NCBI RefSeq assembly: GCF_024691275.1
Contig: NZ_JAILNU010000042.1
Coordinates: 1-49,486, forward strand
Direction: 5' to 3'
Origin: Ruminococcus sp.
Lineage (GTDB): Bacteria > Bacillota > Clostridia > Oscillospirales > Ruminococcaceae
Length of the DNA stretch: 49,486 bases
Shown here: positions 43,439 to 49,486 of the stretch, piece by piece
Layout: every line of letters begins with the position of its first letter
Numbering within the stretch: the stretch's first letter is position 1
Program-made: the position numbers and the translations under genes
Notes under the pieces: model-generated
Databases searched by the model: none
What the model was told of the DNA's origin: nothing
The model's input: only the letters and a program-made list of their open reading frames with translations

Positions 43439-44005
43439 ATGCAAAAGAAAATCTTAACACTGGTTTTATGTTTGATGTGTGCAGGTTTAAGTTCATGCGG
43501 TACAGAAAACAAGGATACAGATGTACTGCCCAAGTCTATCACTACGACTACAACTGCAACTGAGCAGACAAGCAAATCAACAGAGACAACTCAGGCTGAA
43601 AACACCGAGGCTGCCGCGACTACTCAGGCTGAAACTACTTTACCTGAACAGACAGAGGCTCCTCAGCCTGTTCAAACCGAAGCTGCAACAACAGAGCCGA
43701 CCGAGACTAAAGCAGCGGCAATTTCAGAGACTCAGGCACTTGAGGCGATCAAAAGCTACTGTATTAACAGTAATCCAAGCCTGAAAAATATAGTAGATTC
43801 AGGAGAAAACAGTGTTTATTGGACTGTTTCCACAAATGATGCCAATGAAATAGTTGTATTATACAGATCTTATACTGCTGCACAGTTACGCTATTATATT
43901 GATCCTGTTTCAGGAGACACATATGTTACCGAGTTGGTTCCGGGAATAATAGATGAGGAACAGCGTACCGGAGAAACATTCAATATAAAAAACTACATAG
44001 CATAA
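43439..44005 (+). CDS. Lipoprotein with Thr/Glu-rich linker, function unknown
   Basis: A 188-residue lipoprotein. The signal peptide ends in the lipobox LSSC with the modified Cys at residue 20. Residues about 30-100 are a Thr/Glu/Ala-rich linker (TTTTTATEQTSKSTETTQ-like), probably spanning the cell wall. The C-terminal domain (about 100-188) has SVYWTVSTNDANEIVVLYRS and YYIDPVSGDTYVTELVPG, a small alpha/beta module that may be PepSY-like; I do not recognise it firmly. It is monocistronic, with a strong promoter, AAAGGAGGAA ribosome site and two terminators. A surface sensor or ligand-binding role is possible. Confidence 0.8.
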   Translation: MQKKILTLVLCLMCAGLSSCGTENKDTDVLPKSITTTTTATEQTSKSTETTQAENTEAAATTQAETTLPEQTEAPQPVQTEAATTEPTETKAAAISETQALEAIKSYCINSNPSLKNIVDSGENSVYWTVSTNDANEIVVLYRSYTAAQLRYYIDPVSGDTYVTELVPGIIDEEQRTGETFNIKNYIA

Positions 44006-44017
44006 TATTCCGTGATG

Positions 44018-44062
44018 AAGTTCCTTCTATGGTGTTTGTAAGACCATGGAAGGACTTTTTTG
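44018..44062 (+). terminator. First terminator after the lipoprotein gene
   Basis: AAGTTCCTTCTATGGT (44018-44033) pairs with ACCATGGAAGGACTT (44043-44057) with one bulge, followed by a T run. Confidence 0.85.
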
Positions 44063-44074
44063 CGTTTTGCTGAT

Positions 44075-44103
44075 GCGGTTCAATTTTCAGAACCGCTTTT
44101 TTT
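44075..44103 (+). terminator. Second, tandem terminator
   Basis: GCGGTTC (44075-44081), loop AATTTTCA and GAACCGC (44090-44096) are followed by seven T residues. Placed right after the first terminator, it gives tight insulation of the xylanase gene from upstream transcription. Confidence 0.85.
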
Positions 44104-44285
44104 ATAATTTCTGGGCGATGGAGCAGTTGTGCATAATGACAAAAATTAGATTATTTGTCTGCTCGCTCAAAATTATTCAACGCATTTATTGGCAATATTA
44201 CGTTGTTTCTTAACAGCGTTGAATTATACTTGTGCAAAGTGTTAGCAATTTTTGGCAAGCTTAAACAATTAGGACAAAAAATGAC

Positions 44286-44315
44286 TTGTTTTACTATGGG
44301 TTTTGAGACTATAAT
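44286..44315 (+). promoter_or_regulatory. Probable promoter of the trifunctional xylan enzyme
   Basis: TTGTTT (44286-44291), 18-bp spacer, TATAAT (44310-44315), about 85 bp upstream of the start codon. The rest of 44104-44399 contains no gene. The -35 box is weak, which suggests activator dependence. AT-rich sequence further upstream could hold an operator but nothing clear was seen. Confidence 0.5.
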
Positions 44316-44399
44316 ATAACCAGAAAAATAAAGGCGTTAAAACGCACGGGGGTTACTGAAATCATTAATTTGCTTTATTTAAACAAAGGAGTGATTGAA

Positions 44400-47300
44400 G
44401 TGAAACTATCAAAAATCAAGAAGGTTATCAGCGGCACCGTTTCTGCGCTGATGATCGCAGCAATGGTACCATTTCCATCTACAGCCGCAAGTGTGAACGT
44501 TGATTTAGGCACTATTACAGACGGCAATGTAGGCGGCGGCTTTGACTTCGGAAACATGGGCGGCAACAATGGCGGCTTCGACTTCGGAAATATGGGCGGC
44601 AATAATGGCGGCTTTGACTTCGGAAACATGGGCGGCAACAATGGCGGCTTTGACTTCGGAAATATGGGCGGCAACAATGGCGGCTTCGATTTCGGAAATA
44701 TGGGCGGCAACAATGGCGGCTTCGATTTCGGAAATATGGGCGGCAACAACGGCGGCTTCGATTTCGGAAACATGGGCGGCAACAATGGCGGCAACATCGA
44801 CTGGGGCGGCATGGCTGGCGGCTTCAATAATGGCGGCGGCAATATTGGCAGCGATGCAGGCAATGGCGGTAACGCAAAATCAGGTATGAACGCTCAGATA
44901 AAGAACGATATGCCTACAACTGTCCCCGGCGGCAGCGAGAAGAGCGGCGCCTGCAAGGTCGAGAAGAAGACCTATAACTGTAAATTTACAGGCGGACAGA
45001 AGAGCTGTAATGTAGTTCTTCCGCCTAATTATGATAAAAATAAAAAGTATCCTGTAATGTATGTTCTCCACGGCATCGGAGGCGACGAGAACAGCATGGT
45101 AAGCGGCATGGGCGTTCAGGAACTTCTTGCAGGTCTTATCGGAAACGGCAAGGCTGAAGAAATGATAATCGTTCTCCCAAGCCAGTTCACAAGCAAAAAA
45201 GGCAATCAGGGCGGCGGCTTCGGCATCAATCAGGAAACTTGCGAAGCTTACGACAACTTCCTCTATGACATCTCTGACAGCCTTATCCCGTTCATCGAGT
45301 CCAACTACAGCGTTAAGACGGGCAGAGAGAACAGAGCTATCACAGGTTTCTCAATGGGAGGACGAGAGGCTATCTACATCGGTCTTATGCGTCCCGATCT
45401 CTTTGCATATGTTGGCGGAGCTTGTCCTGCTCCCGGTATCACCCCTGGCAGTGATATGTTCATGACTCACCCCGGCTGTATGCAGGAGAGTGAGATGAAG
45501 TTCAGGGACGTAGGTCCTGAACCTTACGTATTTATGATAACAGGCGGCACAAACGACTCGGTCGTAGGTACTTTCCCGAAATCATACAGCGATATCCTCA
45601 CAAGAAACGGCGTTGAGCACGTTTACCAGTCTATCCCGGGCGGCGGACATGGTGCAGATTCTGTAAAGCCTCATCTCTACACATTCATGAGATATGCTTT
45701 CAAGGCAGGTGAGGGCAGCACTAATAATAACACACCAAATAACAACAGTACAAATAATAACAACAATACACCTAACACCAATACTGATCCGAAAACCAAT
45801 ACAGATCCAAAGGCAGAGCTCAATGCAAAGGTCAAGAAGTGGGGCGACGCAAACAATGACGGTGCAGTTGATATGAGTGATGCTGTACTTATCATGCAGT
45901 CTCTTGCAAATCCTGACAAGTATAAGCTTTCAGATCAGGGCAGACTTAATGCTGATGTTTATGAAGCAGGCGGCGTTACAAATAACGATGCAGCTTCTAT
46001 CCAGAACTATCTTTTAGGAATTGTTAAGTCTCTTCCTGAGAGCTATTCAAAGGATCTTACATCAAATACAAATAACAACACTAATACAAATAACAACAAT
46101 AATAACGCAAACAACAATCAAAATACCAACACAAATCCAAACAACGGCTTCGATATGACAGGTTGGGGCAATAATAACGGCAACAACGGTTTCGATATGA
46201 CAGGTTGGGGCAACAATAACGGCAACAACGGCTTCGATATGACAGGTTGGGGCAATAATAACGGCAACAACGGTTTCGATATGACAGGTTGGGGCAATAA
46301 TAACGGCAACAACGGTTTCGACATGACAGGTTGGGGCAATAATAACGGCAACAACGGTTTCGACATGACAGGTTGGGGCAATAATAATGGCAACAACGGT
46401 TTCGATATGACAGGTTGGGGCAACAATAACGGCAACAACGGTTTCGACATGACAGGTTGGGGCAATAATAACGGCAACAACGGTCAGCAGGGCAACAATT
46501 CAAACCCTGCTGCCAACGGACAGACCTTCAAAGTCGGCAACGGTCAGAATAGATTTGCTAATGATAACGTTGACGGCTACAGCTACGAGATATGGCTTGA
46601 CACCACAGGCGGAAGCGGTTCTATGACTCTCGGCAGCGGCGGTGCATTCAGCACTGAGTGGAGTGCTCAGGTCAATGCAGGTAACTTCCTCGCTCGCCGC
46701 GGCAGAAACTATGACCGTACTAAGAAGGCTACCGACTGCGGTACTATCGTAATGGACTATGCAGCAGATTATTCAGCAAGCTCACAGGGCAACTCTCGTC
46801 TGTGTGTTTACGGCTGGATGACAGATCCGCTGGTTGAGTACTACATTATCGAGGACTGGGTAAACTGGCGTCCAACAGCTCAGGGCGGCAGCAAGACCGT
46901 TACTATCGACGGTGCTGAATACGAGATATTCCAGCTCGACCATACAGGTCCTACTATCCTCGGCGATACACGTACCTTCAAGCAGTATTTCAGCGTCCGC
47001 AAGTCTAAGAGAACATCAGGTACTATTACAGTATCCGACCACTTCAAGGCTTGGAAGGAAGCAGGCTGGAACATCGGCAACCTCACAGAAGTTGCACTCA
47101 ACGTTGAAGGCTGGGAGAGCAGCGGTAAGGCTAACGTAACAAAGCTCACTATCAGCAGCGGCGGCGGAAGCAACACTCAGCCAACTATAAACACAAATAC
47201 TAACACGAACACAAATACAAACAACAACAACAATAATCCTGTTACACCTAATACAGCAGGCAAAAAGCTCTGTGCTATCTCCTTTGATGACGGCGCAAGC

Positions 47301-47885
47301 GCAACAAGCAGACAGTCACCTGCTTACAGGATAATGGACGCTCTTATCAAGAACAACATGACAGCTACATTCTTCTATGTAGGCGACTGGATCCAGACCA
47401 ACGATCAGGTCAAGTTTGCATACCAGAACGGAATGGAAGTTGCTAACCATACAAAGTCACACCAGTCACTTGGCTCGCTCGGTTCACAGCAGATACGCAG
47501 CGAGTGGGAGCAGTGCAACAGCAAGCTCAAGAGCATCATAGGCGCAGAGCCTTCACACATCATGAGACTGCCATTCCTTGACGGCGGCGGACAGGTCAAG
47601 TCTGCACTTTACGACGTTCCGCTTATCTCATGCGCTATCGACACAAAGGACTGGGATAATGCGTCAAAGGATCAGATCGTAAATACTATCAAGCAGGCAG
47701 CACAGAACGGTTCACTTGAGGGTGCTATCGTACTTTGCCACGAGAACTATGAAACAACAGCAGCAGCGATGGAAGAAGTTCTCCCATGGCTCGCACAGAA
47801 TGGCTACATGAACGTAAACATTTCTGATATGGCTAAGGCTCACGGCAAGACACTTGCAGGCGGTCAGATACACACACGCGCATAA
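44400..47885 (+). CDS. Trifunctional xylan-degrading enzyme CE1-dockerin-GH11-CE4
   Basis: An 1161-residue secreted enzyme. GTG 44400 is preferred because AAAGGAG lies 8 nt upstream; an alternative start 10 codons earlier lacks a site. After a signal peptide and a Gly-rich repeat (about residues 46-129) comes a CE1 esterase: YVLHGIGGDE, nucleophile S318 in GFSMGG and H417 in GGGHGAD, probably for feruloyl or acetyl esters. A type I dockerin follows at about 482-550 (GDANNDGAVDMSDA; the second loop is less canonical). A second repeat (about 581-694) leads to a GH11 xylanase with nucleophile E813 in DPLVEYY and acid/base E903 in NVEGWESSG. A CE4 deacetylase closes the protein (ISFDDGA with D963/D964, NHTKSH metal histidines). 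It would cut the xylan backbone and remove its ester side groups, probably docked to a cellulosome. Confidence 0.93.
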   Translation: MKLSKIKKVISGTVSALMIAAMVPFPSTAASVNVDLGTITDGNVGGGFDFGNMGGNNGGFDFGNMGGNNGGFDFGNMGGNNGGFDFGNMGGNNGGFDFGNMGGNNGGFDFGNMGGNNGGFDFGNMGGNNGGNIDWGGMAGGFNNGGGNIGSDAGNGGNAKSGMNAQIKNDMPTTVPGGSEKSGACKVEKKTYNCKFTGGQKSCNVVLPPNYDKNKKYPVMYVLHGIGGDENSMVSGMGVQELLAGLIGNGKAEEMIIVLPSQFTSKKGNQGGGFGINQETCEAYDNFLYDISDSLIPFIESNYSVKTGRENRAITGFSMGGREAIYIGLMRPDLFAYVGGACPAPGITPGSDMFMTHPGCMQESEMKFRDVGPEPYVFMITGGTNDSVVGTFPKSYSDILTRNGVEHVYQSIPGGGHGADSVKPHLYTFMRYAFKAGEGSTNNNTPNNNSTNNNNNTPNTNTDPKTNTDPKAELNAKVKKWGDANNDGAVDMSDAVLIMQSLANPDKYKLSDQGRLNADVYEAGGVTNNDAASIQNYLLGIVKSLPESYSKDLTSNTNNNTNTNNNNNNANNNQNTNTNPNNGFDMTGWGNNNGNNGFDMTGWGNNNGNNGFDMTGWGNNNGNNGFDMTGWGNNNGNNGFDMTGWGNNNGNNGFDMTGWGNNNGNNGFDMTGWGNNNGNNGFDMTGWGNNNGNNGQQGNNSNPAANGQTFKVGNGQNRFANDNVDGYSYEIWLDTTGGSGSMTLGSGGAFSTEWSAQVNAGNFLARRGRNYDRTKKATDCGTIVMDYAADYSASSQGNSRLCVYGWMTDPLVEYYIIEDWVNWRPTAQGGSKTVTIDGAEYEIFQLDHTGPTILGDTRTFKQYFSVRKSKRTSGTITVSDHFKAWKEAGWNIGNLTEVALNVEGWESSGKANVTKLTISSGGGSNTQPTINTNTNTNTNTNNNNNNPVTPNTAGKKLCAISFDDGASATSRQSPAYRIMDALIKNNMTATFFYVGDWIQTNDQVKFAYQNGMEVANHTKSHQSLGSLGSQQIRSEWEQCNSKLKSIIGAEPSHIMRLPFLDGGGQVKSALYDVPLISCAIDTKDWDNASKDQIVNTIKQAAQNGSLEGAIVLCHENYETTAAAMEEVLPWLAQNGYMNVNISDMAKAHGKTLAGGQIHTRA
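44534..44785 (+). repeat. Seven in-frame 36-bp tandem repeats (GGFDFGNMGGNN)
   Basis: The FDFGNM codons recur at 44541, 44577, 44613, 44649, 44685, 44721 and 44757, exactly 36 bp apart. The copies differ only by silent changes (TTT/TTC, GAC/GAT, AAC/AAT). The repeat forms a flexible Gly/Asn-rich segment between signal peptide and esterase. Confidence 0.95.
46141..46482 (+). repeat. Eight in-frame 42-bp tandem repeats (NGFDMTGWGNNNGN)
   Basis: Eight copies of a 14-residue unit with FDMTGW cores at 46149 and then every 42 bp to 46443, differing by silent substitutions. They link the dockerin to the GH11 domain. Being multiples of three, copy-number changes would keep the frame and only alter linker length. 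Confidence 0.95.
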
Positions 47886-47975
47886 TTTTTGCATCAATAA
47901 ACCTGTTACTGTTTGTCAAGCCCTTTTTAAAAGATTTTCAACATACAAGTTTTCAACACATGGGCATGACAAATA

Positions 47976-48005
47976 AAGCCGAATAACAGTATTGTTTTTC
48001 GGCTT
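47976..48005 (+). terminator. Hairpin downstream of the xylan enzyme gene
   Basis: AAGCCGAA (47976-47983) pairs with TTCGGCTT (47998-48005). The loop contains a T-rich part, but no T run follows on the plus strand. It lies between the enzyme stop and the IS110 transposase stop, and could serve either gene or belong to the IS end. Confidence 0.5.
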
Positions 48006-48026
48006 AGAAGGAAAAGGTACAACAGA

Positions 48027-49229
48027 TCAACAATAAACTTCCATTACTCTTGCGTAATAGATACGCAGGAACTTGTTGAAACCTGCAATTTTAGCCACAC
48101 GTTTTGGTTTTCCCTCATTTTCTTTTTTTATCATAAAGTCATAGACAGCAGAATCATCTGTTGGCTTGGTAACTTTCAAAGCGTGCATGATCTCATAACC
48201 TATTTTGCGAAGCGATGCTGAGCCTCGTTTGGAGATATGGCGGTTGGTTCCCACAAAAGATCCGGATTCATATGGTGGAGCATCAATTCCTGCAAAAGCC
48301 ACCAGCGCACTGCCATTATGGAATCTCCTGACATCGCCAATCTCTGCTATCAGGCGCACAGAAAGCACTGCTCCCACGCCTTTCATCTCATTCACAACAG
48401 AGTATTCAGGTAAAGTACTTGCAATTTCCTGCATTTGTGATATAATGAGAGATAAGGTTAGTTCGGCATCTCTGACGGACTTAACCGCTTGCAGTACCAG
48501 CATTTTGGTCGATGAGGTACTGGATTTCAGAGTGGGGATATTGTTCTTTGAAAGCTGATATATCGCTATCGCTTGACTTTCATTGTAACGGTATCCCTTT
48601 TTCTTAGACCATTTTTCATAGCTTACAAGAAACTGCTCTTCACTTAATTTCTTGATATGGTCATAATGCCAGTATTTCTCTACGAAGTCACAGAGCTTGT
48701 CTTTTGTGCTGAATGCAGGAACATTCCCCGTCAAGATTTTCTTAATGCCTGGCAATACACCATCAAGTAGCTCCGCAAGATGAATCTTGCAGCCGACTTT
48801 CAGTCTGACATATTGTTCATACTGTCTGCCGAGTAGCTTTAATTCAGCATACACCTCATCCGGTGGACAGTAAGCCGTCATAGAAAACCAATGGTCTATG
48901 CCGTAATTAGCGATCTTTACAGAGTCAATCTTGTCTGTTTTCGCTTTTCTCAAAGTTGCAGCACAATACTTCTTCATTATGTATGGATTGACCACAACCG
49001 TGAAGATTCCAGCAGAAAGCATTTTAGATACGACAATATGGTGATAGCCGCCGGTAGCTTCAAGAACGACTTTTACATCCTCATCAAACGACTGGATGTG
49101 TTCAATAAGAGCGTTTAGCTCTGACTCGTTATGAGCAACATTGTAGGGGGGCTCAACAACTTCACCATAAGGGCGAAGCATACAAACAGTGCTCTTTTCC
49201 TTTGAAATGTCGATACCGATACTAATCAT
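48027..49229 (-). CDS. IS110-family transposase (DEDD recombinase)
   Basis: A 400-residue recombinase. ATG 49229 (MISIGIDISKEK) is chosen because GGAGGAAACAC precedes it; the frame runs 20 codons further without a ribosome site. The N-terminal RuvC-like domain shows the DEDD residues in GIDISKEK, VVLEATGGYH and KTDKIDSVKIANY. The C-terminal half has the conserved serine region MKGVGAVLSVRLIAEIGD and PYESGSFVGTNRHISKRGS, with the serine used for recombination in this family. It appears full length and undisrupted. IS110 enzymes use a bridge RNA made from the element's noncoding end to pair donor and target. Confidence 0.93.
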   Translation of the reverse strand: MISIGIDISKEKSTVCMLRPYGEVVEPPYNVAHNESELNALIEHIQSFDEDVKVVLEATGGYHHIVVSKMLSAGIFTVVVNPYIMKKYCAATLRKAKTDKIDSVKIANYGIDHWFSMTAYCPPDEVYAELKLLGRQYEQYVRLKVGCKIHLAELLDGVLPGIKKILTGNVPAFSTKDKLCDFVEKYWHYDHIKKLSEEQFLVSYEKWSKKKGYRYNESQAIAIYQLSKNNIPTLKSSTSSTKMLVLQAVKSVRDAELTLSLIISQMQEIASTLPEYSVVNEMKGVGAVLSVRLIAEIGDVRRFHNGSALVAFAGIDAPPYESGSFVGTNRHISKRGSASLRKIGYEIMHALKVTKPTDDSAVYDFMIKKENEGKPKRVAKIAGFNKFLRIYYARVMEVYC

Positions 49230-49486
49230 AGTGTTTCCTCCTAAGAATGAATTTGAAAAGGTAGAACCACTACTCTTATTGACACTCATTTTGGTTCGTT
49301 ACACGAAGGCTATGCTTCAACCTGTTTACTCGAATGCTTACAATAAGAGATGGTCGACAGTTTATCGCACGGATGTGTTAATCCTATCAGAATTACGCCG
49401 GACCTTTTCTCTCTTATTGTAATAAAAAAAGAGTAGCTTTGCAATGCTTTGGACACATCGCTTTTCTACTCTTTTATTGTACCAAA
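49230..49486 (-). ncRNA. Candidate IS110 bridge RNA region
   Basis: The 257 bp upstream of the transposase ATG are noncoding and structured. TTACAATAAGAGA (49338-49350) is the exact inverted complement of TCTCTTATTGTAA (49410-49422), a 13-bp stem closing a 59-nt segment. A second stem, AAAAGAGTAG (49427-49436) with CTACTCTTTT (49466-49475), is followed on the minus strand by a T run. In IS110-group elements the bridge RNA is encoded in this position. The true boundaries and the target- and donor-binding loops cannot be fixed from this sequence alone. Confidence 0.5.

Larger units (their letters stand above)
48006..49486 (-). mobile_element. IS110-family insertion sequence (ends not resolved)
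   Basis: A DEDD-type transposase gene with a long noncoding region on its 5' side, the usual layout of IS110-group elements. These elements lack terminal inverted repeats and make no clear target duplication, so the exact borders cannot be read from one copy. The element probably extends from just after the transposase stop to near or beyond the window's right edge. Confidence 0.6.

Noticed and set aside
44534-46482. Tandem repeats considered as a CRISPR-like array
   Set aside because: The units are contiguous without spacers and lie in frame inside a coding region.
46081-46503. Long minus-strand frames (Cys/Tyr- or Pro/Leu-rich repeats) opposite the xylan enzyme linker
   Set aside because: They are antisense shadows of the 42-bp repeats; the same happens at 44375-44863. 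Composition and lack of start signals rule them out as genes.

Overview
The window looks like chromosomal DNA of a Ruminococcus-type gut or rumen Firmicute (Oscillospiraceae/Ruminococcaceae). The reasons are low to moderate GC, AGGAGG-type ribosome binding sites, type I dockerin sequence, a multidomain xylan-degrading enzyme with Asn/Gly-rich linkers, BspA-like leucine-rich repeats, and SipW/TasA-type and sortase surface genes. The species is not provable from the sequence alone; a R. flavefaciens-like cellulosome producer is my inference.

Left part (1-3370): a secreted zinc metalloprotease with LRRs and half a dockerin, a 5'-truncated TraX remnant, and a roughly 300-nt structured noncoding RNA with a strong promoter and terminator. 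Next (3580-10680) is a compact RiPP locus: a 38-residue precursor peptide ending in a Cys-Cys core, a leaky terminator, a radical SAM/SPASM enzyme, a 1179-residue fusion of PqqD-like recognition domain, site-2 protease and FtsX-type exporter permease, its ABC ATPase, and a protein I can only tentatively compare with BtrH/C39-like folds. This is the best candidate for an undescribed system. The fusion would bind the leader, cleave in the membrane and export, all in one chain.

A GNAT acetyltransferase (minus strand) is followed by a five-gene exopolysaccharide operon (11612-17599) with deacetylase, Wzy-like polymerase, pyruvyl transferase, Fe-S F420-dehydrogenase-like protein and Wzx-like flippase, but no glycosyltransferase. 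Four minus-strand secreted paralogues of unknown function follow (17694-23037). They diverge from a regulator combining a periplasmic-binding-protein-like sensor with a LytTR DNA-binding domain. The shared intergenic region carries direct repeats with an exact 20-bp period, as expected of LytTR operators.

From 25597 to 43232 nine tightly spaced genes form a surface-assembly operon: two SipW-type signal peptidases, two clear and one possible SipW-dependent substrates, a sortase-anchored protein with a PPHTG motif, a class B sortase, a 3116-residue giant with about seven Cna-B-like domains plus LRRs, and a 907-residue relative. The two large proteins lack sorting signals.

The right part holds a lipoprotein, a 1161-residue trifunctional xylan-degrading enzyme (CE1 esterase, dockerin, GH11 xylanase, CE4 deacetylase) with two in-frame tandem-repeat linkers, and an IS110-family element whose noncoding 5' end contains a structured region likely to be its bridge RNA. 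No tRNA, rRNA, CRISPR array or replication origin was recognised.
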